From positions 186,001 to 250,000 of the forward strand of contig JASGJS010000001.1 of the NCBI GenBank assembly GCA_047601185.1: a stretch of 64,000 nucleotides of DNA, in the 5' to 3' direction. The notes below the pieces were generated by a model. It had not been told where the DNA came from. It worked only from the letters and a program-made list of their open reading frames with translations, and ran no database searches. Below, one piece after another: positions 41,782 through 50,778 of this stretch (positions within the stretch are counted from its first letter, which is position 1; each line of letters starts with the position of its first letter). The position numbers were made by a program, and so were the translations under genes. The DNA is from JASGJS01 sp047601185. Lineage in GTDB: Bacteria; Pseudomonadota; Gammaproteobacteria; JAURND01.

Positions 41782-44193
41782 TTATGGGGCCAGTGTCGCT
41801 GGTTCATGGGTTGATGGGCTACGAGGATAGGGATCAGTTTCATTACTCTTACTAAAACTTGCCCCTCGCGATAAGCGCGGCTCATACTGTTTTTTGTCGG
41901 GAGTAGGTGTTCTCGTCGCCTTGTTCTTATTTGCTCCCTCTCCCATAGGTGAGGTCGTATCAGAGTTCCCTGGTACATTCAAATGAAGCGGTGGGGTTGA
42001 AGTAGTCGACTTTATTTCTCGACCTATATTCCTTCCCCCAAGATCATCACCGCCTCCATCGCTCCTTAAGTCATCAGTAGCAACGGTGCGGACAGTGTCA
42101 GTACGCAAGTCGCTTTGGCTCGAGCTACGTGCTTTTAACTCATCATTGTAAGTTCTACGAGGTTGTGTAATACCATCTTTAGTACTAAATTTATTTAAAA
42201 CAGAAGCTGTTGCAGCACCTATCGTTTTCCCTGTTGCTTGTAGTGCGGTTCCAAAAGCAACATTAGCATTATGCGCAAATTCCGTCCCCAGAATACCCCC
42301 ATTCCCTGCAAGGGAAGATGTCCAACGTGTCCCCAAGTCAACACCTTTCCAAGCTGTAACGCCTTTCGTATTAATTGACAGTTGATATTGCTCAGACCCT
42401 ACAAGCCTCTCTGTCTCAGAGCCAAAAACCTCTGCATCAGGTCGGGTAGTAACCTGTAGATCGCCCGACATCACCGTACACTGATCTAATTTATCCGTAG
42501 CTTTATCAATTGGAGACTTCAATTTTTCAAAGTATTTTCTTCCGAAGTCGTGTAAACGCTCAGCAATTAAAGAAAAACACCCCAAAATATTTAAACTGAT
42601 AAAAGCAATAGCGAAACCTGCAACAATGGGATTGCCGCTTAAACCTAGCTTAGGAATCGCTCCTGCAGTGAACTCAACACTTCCTGTTAAGCTCTCAAAG
42701 GTCACCCAATTCGCTACTGCTACAATTCCCCCTACAAAAATTATTCTGCATGCATTAGGAACAGAATGTTTACAAAACAACTTGAATCTTTCTCCTGGGC
42801 TTTTTTCAACATGCCATGGAGCTGCCAATTCTTCCTTCCAAAAGTTTTTTGCAACTTCATTTGTCATTTTTTCATAAACAAATTTGGAAACTTTTGGCAA
42901 AAAAGTTTGTATAGCTAATTTAAACATATAAGCCGAAAGCACAAGCCCTCCAACCAAATATAACAAGCTTGGACCTGCAAAATTTAATCCTTGAATTGCT
43001 TGGAATAAGGGGAAAGCATAAATGCAAGCAATCCCTAAAGTAACAGCACCAATTAATATTGCTTTCAGAAGTTTGGTAGAAAATTTCATTCTTTTATTGG
43101 CGTCGACTTTGGACTCATCCTGCCATAACAGCTTAAGCAGACCTCCTTTGCGGTGATAATCACGCAAATTTCCTCGCAAAGAAAGATTACTATAAAATGT
43201 TGTCAAAATGCACACGGTCATACAAACCGCCATACCAGCCGCCCATGCTGTGGAAATGGGAACAAAGTTCACACCCGCCAATTTTGTTAATAACGCCCAG
43301 GAGCCGAAAGCGGGCACCACGGAACGAATTAATGAATAGGCAACACCTTTCTTATTAATAGGGCCTGTCGTCGCATCTTCTTTTTGTTGTTTAGCGCGCT
43401 TTTTCTGCTCTTTTTCAATGTACTGTGATGCTTCAAGGTTATCAAAACTTTCTATCACTCCATAATAATCCCCAGATTTAGGATTCTTCCAAAGTTCTTT
43501 ACTTTCAGTAAGCCGCCCTTCTGCCCATCCCAATTCGCGCGCAAAATCATTGATAGGTTCTTTTAAGGTCTTTAGGAGCTCTGCTGTTTCGTCTTTTTGT
43601 TTTTTATAGATTCTTTTGGCATACTCAGCATAATATTCAAAAGATTTTTTCTGATCTTCTGATACTTCGATACCAATATTTTCCTGCTTCTCATCGCTCA
43701 AATATTTCTCACAGTTGGCTATATCGCCGTCAGTCCAACTATCTTTCCCACTTAATCGTCTCAGTTCTTCAACCAATTTATCAAGAGAATGTTTACGCTC
43801 ACGTTGATAATGCGCTTGAATGTTCGTAAAAATTTTATATAACCCAAGCTTTTCATTTTCTGCTTCAGAGCCGGGCTTACGCATTAAACCCTTTTCTTCC
43901 CCTAAATTGCCTGCCTTAACATAATGATCAATATGATCTATATATTGTGGGAAACGTAATACTAGAAAGGATAGAATTTTATCGAGCGGTTTAGGGGTTT
44001 TGAGAGCTTTACAGTTCAGAGCACCATGCATGTAATAGCGAAACCACTCGAAACCGGTAATTTTAATTGTTTTATTGTTTTCTTTTTTGTTTGCATCATC
44101 CAATTTATTCTTGTAGAATAGCAAGGTTGTGTCTAAATAGGGAGGTTTTTTTACAACAGATTGATTGCCCGTTTCTGTCCCAGATTGTGTCAT
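41782..44193 (-). CDS. Large six-helix membrane protein with charged N-terminus and disordered tail, unknown
   Basis: The 803-residue protein is not recognised. Residues 1-280 are soluble, charged and helical. Six hydrophobic segments follow at about 285-305, 312-335, 375-397, 405-430, 480-500 and 520-545. Residues 560-803 are hydrophilic, and the last 130 are low-complexity (Ser, Thr, Pro, Asp, Arg). There is no signal peptide. Internal helices between long soluble ends and a polar unstructured C-terminus are typical of Dot/Icm-type effectors that insert in host membranes. An ordinary inner-membrane protein is equally possible. It is a single gene, AT-richer in its first half than the neighbouring housekeeping genes, and flanked by subfamily B elements on both sides. 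Confidence 0.6.
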   Translation of the reverse strand: MTQSGTETGNQSVVKKPPYLDTTLLFYKNKLDDANKKENNKTIKITGFEWFRYYMHGALNCKALKTPKPLDKILSFLVLRFPQYIDHIDHYVKAGNLGEEKGLMRKPGSEAENEKLGLYKIFTNIQAHYQRERKHSLDKLVEELRRLSGKDSWTDGDIANCEKYLSDEKQENIGIEVSEDQKKSFEYYAEYAKRIYKKQKDETAELLKTLKEPINDFARELGWAEGRLTESKELWKNPKSGDYYGVIESFDNLEASQYIEKEQKKRAKQQKEDATTGPINKKGVAYSLIRSVVPAFGSWALLTKLAGVNFVPISTAWAAGMAVCMTVCILTTFYSNLSLRGNLRDYHRKGGLLKLLWQDESKVDANKRMKFSTKLLKAILIGAVTLGIACIYAFPLFQAIQGLNFAGPSLLYLVGGLVLSAYMFKLAIQTFLPKVSKFVYEKMTNEVAKNFWKEELAAPWHVEKSPGERFKLFCKHSVPNACRIIFVGGIVAVANWVTFESLTGSVEFTAGAIPKLGLSGNPIVAGFAIAFISLNILGCFSLIAERLHDFGRKYFEKLKSPIDKATDKLDQCTVMSGDLQVTTRPDAEVFGSETERLVGSEQYQLSINTKGVTAWKGVDLGTRWTSSLAGNGGILGTEFAHNANVAFGTALQATGKTIGAATASVLNKFSTKDGITQPRRTYNDELKARSSSQSDLRTDTVRTVATDDLRSDGGGDDLGGRNIGREIKSTTSTPPLHLNVPGNSDTTSPMGEGANKNKATRTPTPDKKQYEPRLSRGASFSKSNETDPYPRSPSTHEPATLAP

Positions 44194-44405
44194 ATAGAGC
44201 CTCTTTGAAAAAAAGGTGGGTATATTTTCGTCCCTAGGATAGCATAGCTATTCTCAAAAACCTAAACATTTTAATCATAAATTTATCCTATTCATAAAAT
44301 TCATATAAATTTTAAAATTTATACATTAAAAAAAGGTGTTTAAGCGCCTGGTTTAGCTTCTCGCAAAATTCCTACCTCGACACCTCATCTACTTGGTTAG
44401 CTTTA
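44194..44405. other. AT-rich upstream region of the 803-residue protein gene
   Basis: This 212-bp stretch, part of the 462-bp gap up to the next gene, is very AT-rich (TTCATAAAATTCATATAAATTTTAAAATTTATACATTAAAAAAAGG type sequence, in top-strand terms). It probably holds the minus-strand promoter, but no single -35/-10 pair stands out. The rest of the gap is a palindromic element (44406-44584) and the leader of the antiporter gene. No gene is seen. Confidence 0.4.
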
Positions 44406-44584
44406 AGCGGGCAAGCTGCCCGCGCTCCCAGACTCGAGCCCTTATGGAATAACAGCCTAGAAAAACTTGCTCTGCCAAAACAAAGCTTTAAAGATTTAAA
44501 AATAAAAGTAGCCCGCTCCCAAGCAAAATATTTCTCAAAGCTTTGGGAAAGCTCGAGCCTGGGAGCGCGGGCTGCTAGCCCGCT
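44406..44584. repeat. Palindromic repeat element, subfamily B (179 bp)
   Basis: The left hairpin is of AAGCT type and the right one of TAGCA type. The interior is closely similar to 40956-41137 (CCTAGAAAAACTTGCTCTGCC, AAAGATTTAAA, AAAATATTTCTCAAAGCTTTGG). It sits about 70 bp upstream of the CPA2 antiporter start. Confidence 0.85.
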
Positions 44585-44655
44585 AAAAAAAATGACAATT
44601 TTTATTTAGTTCGAAAAATGTTATTATAAAAAACATCGCCGCACGGAAGCCTCTT

Positions 44656-46398
44656 ATGCACGGCATTAAATTCATTCAAGATCTTGCCATCATCATGGTG
44701 ATTGCCGGTATCACCATCCTCTTGTTTCGCCGCTTCCGCCAGCCCATTGTTCTCGCTTATATTTTAGCCGGCGTTATTATTGGGCCTTATACGCCGCCTT
44801 TTGTGTTAATCAGCGACAAAAACACCATCACCATTTTCTCTGAGCTGGGCGTGATTTTTTTAATGCTGGCTTTGGGATTGGAGTTTAGCCTGAAGAAGCT
44901 GTTGCACGTGGGCATTTCTGCTTTGGTCGCTGCACTATTAGAAATCCTCTTAATGACGTGGATAGGCTATGAGATCGGTCTGATGTTTGGCTGGCGCGGC
45001 ATCGATGCGCTATTTTTAGGCACGATGTTGGCGATTTCTTCCACGACCATTATCATAAAAACTTTACATGATTTAAAACTGCATAAAGAAGACTTCGCTC
45101 AGTTGATTTTTGGGGTGCTGGTGGTAGAAGACATTTTGGCGATCGCCATTTTAGTGATTTTAACCAGTATCGGTAAGACCAATGTCGTTAATACCCATGA
45201 TGTATTTATCACCTTAGGCAAATTGTTGTTGTTTTTATCCATCTCGCTTTCGGTTGGCATCCTGACAGTGCCAAAATTTCTCGCGTATGTGGCGCGATTA
45301 AATAGTCCAGAAATTTTATTGATCGTGGTATTAGGGTTGTGCTTAGGATTCTGTCAATTGGTCGCTAGCTTGCATTATAGTGTGGTATTGGGGGCTTTCA
45401 CCATTGGTGCAATCATTGCGGAATCACGGCAGGTTTTAGCGATAGAACGGCTGATTGGCCCACTGCGCGATATGTTCAGCGCGATTTTCTTTGTGACCAT
45501 TGGGATCACGTTTGATCCTGCCATCTTGGTGCACTATTTCGTTCCGGTATTGGTGATCACTGTAGCGGTGGTGGTGGGTAAAGTGTTGACCTGTAGTATT
45601 GGCGCTTTTGTGACTGGGCAAACCGGGAAAACCTCGCTACGGGTGGGGATGGGGCTGGCGCAAATTGGCGAGTTTTCATTTATCATTGCGGCGCTGGGAT
45701 TAAGCTTAAAAGTCACCTCGAATTTTTTGTATCCGATTGTCGTGGCGGTCTCGGCAATTACCACTTTACTTACGCCCTATTTAATTAAATTTTCCGATCC
45801 GATTTCAGAAGGGATTAAAAAAGTTTTGCCTCCCTCCATCAGCTATGTGTTACGACTCTATACCACTTGGCTACAAGGCATTCAACACAACCGCCATCGT
45901 TCAACCCTGACACGCTCTGTGCATACGATCTTATTAAGAATCGCGTTAAACCTGATTTTAATCACCACCATCTTTATTATTATGATGTATCTTGAAACGC
46001 GGCTTTTCCCCTTCTTGAGTGTGTCGATTAATCAATGGAGTAAGAGTATCTGTTGGACGGTGGCCCTACTCTGCTCTCTGCCCTTTTTAAGCGCGACCTA
46101 TCATAAGCTCAAAACATTAAGTCGGCTGTTGGCGGATTTTAGCGTGAGAGAACATGTGGCGGGGAAGTTTACAGATCCCGCTCGGCGGATTATTGCGGAG
46201 GTCTTGCCAGTGTGTGGGATTGTGGTGATTGTCGGAGGGATTTTACTGATCAGCGCCAGTATTTTACCACCGCTGGAGTTATTGGTGGTTATCCTCACCA
46301 TTGGGCTTATTTTGGCCATTATTTTGTGGAAATGGTTTATTCATCTTTATGCGCGGTTACAATTGAGTTTTACGCCGAAAAAACCACCGGAGGAATAG
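44656..46398 (+). CDS. CPA2-family cation:proton antiporter (KefB/YbaL-like, without TrkA domain)
   Basis: The 580-residue inner-membrane protein has a Kef-type exchanger domain in residues 1-385, with YILAGVIIGPYTPP, FLMLALGLEFSLKKL, AISSTTIIIKTL and a GAFTIGAIIAES motif. Instead of the cytosolic TrkA-N domain of KefB, residues about 415-575 contain three or four more hydrophobic segments (LNLILITTIFIIMMYL, CWTVALLCSLPFL, VCGIVVIVGGILLISASILP) and a short basic end. The extra membrane part may be regulatory, but nothing is known. Ion specificity (K+ or Na+) is unresolved. GGAAG lies nine bases before the ATG. It is transcribed alone. Confidence 0.85.
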   Translation: MHGIKFIQDLAIIMVIAGITILLFRRFRQPIVLAYILAGVIIGPYTPPFVLISDKNTITIFSELGVIFLMLALGLEFSLKKLLHVGISALVAALLEILLMTWIGYEIGLMFGWRGIDALFLGTMLAISSTTIIIKTLHDLKLHKEDFAQLIFGVLVVEDILAIAILVILTSIGKTNVVNTHDVFITLGKLLLFLSISLSVGILTVPKFLAYVARLNSPEILLIVVLGLCLGFCQLVASLHYSVVLGAFTIGAIIAESRQVLAIERLIGPLRDMFSAIFFVTIGITFDPAILVHYFVPVLVITVAVVVGKVLTCSIGAFVTGQTGKTSLRVGMGLAQIGEFSFIIAALGLSLKVTSNFLYPIVVAVSAITTLLTPYLIKFSDPISEGIKKVLPPSISYVLRLYTTWLQGIQHNRHRSTLTRSVHTILLRIALNLILITTIFIIMMYLETRLFPFLSVSINQWSKSICWTVALLCSLPFLSATYHKLKTLSRLLADFSVREHVAGKFTDPARRIIAEVLPVCGIVVIVGGILLISASILPPLELLVVILTIGLILAIILWKWFIHLYARLQLSFTPKKPPEE

Positions 46399-46400
46399 AA

Positions 46401-46550
46401 ATTTTTGCTCCCCAAGCGTTACTTTAAATGGCGGTGAACTAAGAAGAAACACTTAAAAGTTCGGTGTGGAGCCTTCTCCCCTTTTTTGTGGGAGAAGGAA
46501 ACAGCTCACCACTTCAGGCTTCACGTCATCACCAACTTCCTTGAGTACTG
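46401..46550. repeat. Hairpin repeat (CTCATCCGGCC family), internally deleted copy
   Basis: The left 80 bp and right 60 bp match 9024-9272 (GGCGGTGAACTAAGA, AACACTTAAAAGTTCGGTGTGG and GAAGGAAACAGCTCACCACTTC). The whole central palindrome between the two CCTTCTCCC/GGGAGAAGG arms is gone. What remains still forms a short hairpin. Confidence 0.75.
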
Positions 46551-46576
46551 AATGATTAGAAAATATCCATTCAGTA
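46546..46576. terminator. Inverted repeat between convergent genes, possible terminator
   Basis: TACTGAATG and CATTCAGTA form a 9-bp stem with a 13-base loop between the convergent antiporter and cysS genes. There is no T run directly after it on either strand, so termination is only a guess. Confidence 0.3.
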
Positions 46577-46589
46577 ATACTAAGGAAGC

Positions 46590-47969
46590 TTAAATTTTTC
46601 GCCAATGCGTTCCAGCTGCCGTATCTTCCAATTCAACCCCGCGCTCCAACAAAGCCGCCCTCAACCGATCCGCCTCTGACCATTTTTTTTCCTTACGAGC
46701 CACATTGCGTTCGTGGATTAACTGCTCGATGGCTTGGGCCTCTTCTGGATTAACCCCCGCTTGCAGAAACACATAAGGATCAACTTGCAAAATCCCAAAA
46801 ATACTGGCCAATTGCTTGAGGACAGCGGCTAAGATCGCAGCTACCTTAGGGGTTTCATCCCGGATTCGATTGATTTCTCTGGACAGATCAAATAATACCG
46901 CGAAGGCTTCGGGGGTATTAAAGTCGTCATCCATCGCGGCATTAAATCGTTGGATATAGCCCTCTCCGCCTGCTGCTGCTACTGCAGGCAATCCCCGAAT
47001 ACTGATGTATAACCGCTCTAGCGCCGCTTCCGCGTTTTCCAAATTTTCAGCAGAATAATTGATCGGGCTGCGATAATGACTGGCTAATAAAAAATAACGC
47101 AGCGCTTCGGGATGATAGCGCTCCAGTAAGTCTCGGATGGTGAAAAAATTGCCTAAGGATTTCGACATTTTTTCCTGATTGATTTGGACATAACCGACAT
47201 GCATCCAGGTTTTGACAAAAGGGGCGCCATATGCGGCTTCCGACTGGGCAATTTCATTTTGATGATGGGGGAAAACCAGGTCTAATCCGCCACCGTGAAT
47301 ATCAATCGGCTCGCCTAGGCAACTGTGGCACATGGCAGAACATTCGATATGCCAACCCGGCCGCCCTTTCCCCCAAGGAGAATCCCAACTCGGCTCATTG
47401 GGTTTAGCCAGTTTCCATAACACGAAATCTAAAGGATCTCGCTTGGTTTCCATAATGCTAATGCGGGCGCCGCTTTTGAGTTTTTCCAGGGTTTGATGGG
47501 CAAATTTACCGTAATCTGCAAAACTGTTCACCGCAAAGTTTACATCGCCATCTTCGCCGATATAGGCGTGGTCTTTGCTGATTAATTGTTCAATGAATTC
47601 AATAATTTGAGGAATATAATGCGTGGCGCGGGGTTCTTGATCCGGCGACTTCACCCCTAAATTTGCCTCATCTTCATGTAAGGAATTGATACAACGTTCC
47701 GTCAAGGCAGTCATGGGCTCTTGGTTTTCTAAGGCCCTTTGGATAATCTTGTCATCGATATCCGTAATATTCCTGACATAATGCACTTGATAGCCTGATG
47801 ACCGCAGATAGCGCGTCACCATATCGAACACCACCATAATGCTACGAGCATGGCCGATATGGCACAGGTCATAAACTGTAGAGCCGCACACGTATAAATT
47901 GACCTGGTTGGGTCGCGTGGGTTTAAATAATTCTTTTTGCTTGGTTAGGCTGTTATAGATATGCAACAT
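46590..47969 (-). CDS. cysS: Cysteinyl-tRNA synthetase
   Basis: CysS charges tRNA-Cys. Class I signatures are present: CHIGHARS (the HIGH motif) and KMSKSLGN. Zinc-binding residues are visible in YVCGSTVYD, CSAMCHSCLG and HHQNEIAQSE. About 459 residues from MLHIYNSLTKQ, the family-type start; the frame extends to 48002, adding 11 residues with no family support. Leading residues up to ELFKPTRPNQVNLYVCG align with E. coli CysS. It is divergent from the GNAT gene (about 70 bp between). Confidence 0.96.
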   Translation of the reverse strand: MLHIYNSLTKQKELFKPTRPNQVNLYVCGSTVYDLCHIGHARSIMVVFDMVTRYLRSSGYQVHYVRNITDIDDKIIQRALENQEPMTALTERCINSLHEDEANLGVKSPDQEPRATHYIPQIIEFIEQLISKDHAYIGEDGDVNFAVNSFADYGKFAHQTLEKLKSGARISIMETKRDPLDFVLWKLAKPNEPSWDSPWGKGRPGWHIECSAMCHSCLGEPIDIHGGGLDLVFPHHQNEIAQSEAAYGAPFVKTWMHVGYVQINQEKMSKSLGNFFTIRDLLERYHPEALRYFLLASHYRSPINYSAENLENAEAALERLYISIRGLPAVAAAGGEGYIQRFNAAMDDDFNTPEAFAVLFDLSREINRIRDETPKVAAILAAVLKQLASIFGILQVDPYVFLQAGVNPEEAQAIEQLIHERNVARKEKKWSEADRLRAALLERGVELEDTAAGTHWRKI

Positions 47970-48041
47970 AGAGGTTCCTGGAAGGGCTGAATTCTTTGGC
48001 AAGTATGCTACAATAGTGGAATATCAATCAAGAAAACCCGT

Positions 48042-48920
48042 ATGATAAAACAAATTATTAAGACCTCCAGACTCGACAAATCAGAACTCCGCCATATCCG
48101 CCTCCTTGCTGACCGAGCGGCAGCACGGGATGGTTATAAAGTTAAAATTTATTGGCATATTGTTGAAAATCGCTTAACGCGGGAATTTAACGACTTTTTT
48201 TATTACTTAGACGGGAATCTGATTGGATATCTCGCCATTTATACCTTTGAAAATCACGAAGCGGAAATGAGCGCCGTGGTTCACCCCAGTTTTAGACGTA
48301 AGGGCATCTTTAAAAAATTACTCAGTGAAGCCGTTTTTGAATTTAAGCAACGCAATATCAATAGCTGCGTTTGGGTCTGTCCTCGTCAATCCCCCTTGAA
48401 CACAGAGTATCTACAGGCCCGAGAGGCAAAATACACCTTTTCTCAGATTGAAATGATGGCGCAAAATGAACCGGAAGCGGCTGAATTACCTCCCATCTCT
48501 TTACAACTCGCCACCAAAGAAGACTTGGTGACTTTGGCGCAACTCGGATCGACCAGTTTTAATTCCTCTTTTACCGATACTTTACAGCGTTTTACCGAAA
48601 ATATGACGGAAAAAAATCGGGTGGCGTGGTTGGCTTCTATTCCAGATCATCCGAATATTGGGAAAATTCATGTGCGTTATGACGTTAATAAAACCGCGTT
48701 TATTCATGATCTGTGCATTTTACCGGAATTTCGGGGTCGACGTTTGGCGATGTCTATGATTTTGCAAACCATGCGGATGCTGCGGAATAAGGGCCAACGC
48801 AATTTTATGCTGGATGTGGAATGCCATAATGAAGGAGCGTTGAAGTTGTATGAGAAGTGTGGGTTTGTGACGACGGCGGCGTTTGATTTTTGGCAGGTGG
48901 AAGTGGATAGGATGATGTAA
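48042..48920 (+). CDS. Two-domain GNAT N-acetyltransferase
   Basis: The 292-residue protein has two GNAT folds in tandem. The first (about 1-140) has AVVHPSFRRKGIFKKLLSEA, which fits the acetyl-CoA-binding R/Q-x-x-G-x-G/A loop. The second (about 150-292) has CILPEFRGRRLAMSMILQTM and NEGALKLYEKCGF, the typical end of the fold. The tandem layout resembles mycothiol synthase-like and other double-GNAT enzymes; the substrate is unknown. It is a single gene. The 3' end stops 11 bases before a palindromic element. Confidence 0.85.
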   Translation: MIKQIIKTSRLDKSELRHIRLLADRAAARDGYKVKIYWHIVENRLTREFNDFFYYLDGNLIGYLAIYTFENHEAEMSAVVHPSFRRKGIFKKLLSEAVFEFKQRNINSCVWVCPRQSPLNTEYLQAREAKYTFSQIEMMAQNEPEAAELPPISLQLATKEDLVTLAQLGSTSFNSSFTDTLQRFTENMTEKNRVAWLASIPDHPNIGKIHVRYDVNKTAFIHDLCILPEFRGRRLAMSMILQTMRMLRNKGQRNFMLDVECHNEGALKLYEKCGFVTTAAFDFWQVEVDRMM

Positions 48921-48931
48921 TCGGGGAAAGC

Positions 48932-49099
48932 AGCGGGCTAGCAGCCCGCGCTCCCAGACTCCAGTTTCTTTCAACTTAAAGCTATCGCCAAACTTTGAAG
49001 TTCTTTCTCAAACCATAAAACATAAGAAGGCAGAAAACCCTCCTTTGGCGCTTTACAACGAATGGCGCAAGATTTGGGAGCGCGGGCTGCTAGCCCGCT
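48932..49099. repeat. Palindromic repeat element, subfamily A (168 bp), overlapping the gltX stop codon
   Basis: TAGCA-type hairpins are at both ends. The interior runs TTTCTTTCAACTTAAAGCTATCGCC...GCGCTTTACAACGAATGGCGCAAGATTT. The right hairpin reads, on the minus strand, GCGGGCTAGC, and its TAG is the stop codon of gltX. The element therefore overlaps the coding end. Confidence 0.88.
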
Positions 49100-50484
49100 G
49101 CTTTTCCCATTTGCGCCTTTTCAAACCGTCTCACCAATCCCTCTTCTTTCAATAAAGCAAAAATCGCTGCTAATTCTGGCCCATGCAATTCTCCTGTTAA
49201 AGCCAATCGCAACGGTTGAAACAAAGCTTTACCTGACAAGTTTAATTCTGATTTTAAAGCGGCGGTGACTGCTGGATAATCTGCACCTTTTTCTTGCACC
49301 GTTTTTATCGCTACAGCGAAAAAATCCGGTGGCGTGTCAATGGCGAGTGGTTGAGTCATCCACTCATCCGTAAAAAGAATGTTTGCCCACTTTAAGGCTT
49401 CTGCTGGGAAGATAATATTCGGCTGCACTGCTTGGATGAATAATGACTTCAATTCGCCAGGAACAAGGGCATGGACGTTTTCAAGCCACTGCCACACTTC
49501 AGTTTCGGTGAGTTGGCTCACCGCCATCCGTTGCCAATACAAGAGTTGCGCAGCATCAAAGCGTGCTGGCGCTTTGCCTAGTCGCTCTATCGAAAAATGC
49601 TGGGCCAATTCAGCCAGGCTCATAAAATGTTCTTGGGTGTAATAATGCCCTAAGCGCGCTAAATAATTATTAATCGCCAGGGGTAAATAACCCTCTTCCC
49701 GAAGCGCTTGCAAACTACGGCTGCCATGGCGTTTGGATAAAGGCGAGCCGTCAGCTCCGACAATCAAAGCAATGTGTCCGTATTGCGGTGCAGGCAAATT
49801 GAGTGCTTTTAAGATCATAATTTGTCTGGGGGTATTGGTGAGATGATCCTCTCCCCGCAAGGCATAGGTGACGCCCATTAACGCATCATCAATCGCATTG
49901 CAATACATAAATGGTGGAGTGCCATCACCACGACGGACAATAAAATCGCCAATATCGTTGTTATTAAACGTTTGCGGACCACGCACCACATCATCAAAGG
50001 TGGTCTGTTCTTCTAAAGGCACGCGGAATCGTAAAACGGGTTTAATGCCTTCCGCTAATTTTTGAGCGATTTCGTCGGCGGTGAGATGTCGGCAAGTGCC
50101 AGGGTAGCGCGGCGGTTTGCCGGCGGAGCGCTGCAATTTTCTCGCCAAAGCCAACTGCTCTTCACTACAAAAACAGGGATAAACCAGCCCTTTGGCTTCG
50201 AGCTGGTGATAATATTGGTCGTAGATGGTTTGGCGTTGCGATTGTAAATAAGGGCCGTTATCCGCTTCACAGCCGGGTCCTTCATTCCACTGTAATCCGA
50301 GCCAGACTAGATCTTGTTCTAAAGCGGTGGTGTATTTTTCGTCTGAGCGAGCTTTGTCGGTATCCTCAATTCTGAGTAAAAAAGTGCCTTGCTGTCCTTT
50401 GGCCCATAATGCATTAAATAAAGCAGTGCGTAAATTCCCTAAATGTAATAATCCGGTTGGGCTAGGACAAAATCGCGTTTTCAT
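49090..50484 (-). CDS. gltX: Glutamyl-tRNA synthetase
   Basis: GltX charges tRNA-Glu, or tRNA-Gln in non-discriminating forms. The 464 residues carry PSPTGLLHLGNLRTA (HIGH motif as HLGN), LIEDTD-like LRIEDTDKARS and LSKRHGS (KMSKS equivalent). In the zinc-binding region, YPCFCSEEQL and a following PGTCRHL are seen. The family sometimes has two paralogues, and the class cannot be settled here. The last residues (A-A-G) and the TAG stop are encoded by the palindromic element at 48932-49099. The ancestral C-terminus may therefore have been slightly longer. The start MKTRFCPSPTG is typical. The upstream gap contains another element. Confidence 0.95.
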   Translation of the reverse strand: MKTRFCPSPTGLLHLGNLRTALFNALWAKGQQGTFLLRIEDTDKARSDEKYTTALEQDLVWLGLQWNEGPGCEADNGPYLQSQRQTIYDQYYHQLEAKGLVYPCFCSEEQLALARKLQRSAGKPPRYPGTCRHLTADEIAQKLAEGIKPVLRFRVPLEEQTTFDDVVRGPQTFNNNDIGDFIVRRGDGTPPFMYCNAIDDALMGVTYALRGEDHLTNTPRQIMILKALNLPAPQYGHIALIVGADGSPLSKRHGSRSLQALREEGYLPLAINNYLARLGHYYTQEHFMSLAELAQHFSIERLGKAPARFDAAQLLYWQRMAVSQLTETEVWQWLENVHALVPGELKSLFIQAVQPNIIFPAEALKWANILFTDEWMTQPLAIDTPPDFFAVAIKTVQEKGADYPAVTAALKSELNLSGKALFQPLRLALTGELHGPELAAIFALLKEEGLVRRFEKAQMGKAAG

Positions 50485-50567
50485 TGTATTATCTCTATAG
50501 GTAGTTGTACTGTATTGTAGCGGTGAACATTTTTTGCATCAAGGGCCGTATTTTGAAGCATCAAAGC

Positions 50568-50737
50568 AGCGGGCTAGCAGCCCGCGCTCCCAAGTCTTGC
50601 GCCATTCGTTGTAAAGCGCCAAAAGAGGGTTTTCTGCCTTCTGATGTTTTATGGTTTGAAGAAAGAACTTCAAAGTTTGGCGATCTCTTCAAGTTGAAAG
50701 AAACTGGGGGCCTGGGAGCGCGGGCTGCTAGCCCGCT
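50568..50737. repeat. Palindromic repeat element, subfamily A (170 bp), reverse orientation
   Basis: Same element as 48932 but inverted: the interior reads AGTCTTGCGCCATTCGTTGTAAAGCGCC...TTTGGCGAT...AAGTTGAAAGAAACT. It fills the divergent gltX-lpxH intergenic region. Confidence 0.88.
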
Positions 50738-50778
50738 GCTTTTCCCGTTAACTCTGGTTACCCATAGTTGAGACCTCT

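Noticed and set aside
41607..41978. Minus-strand open frame bridging the Q/E-rich protein and the 803-residue protein
   Set aside because: It is the complement of the acidic and Gln repeats (poly-Ser product) and overlaps two better-supported genes.
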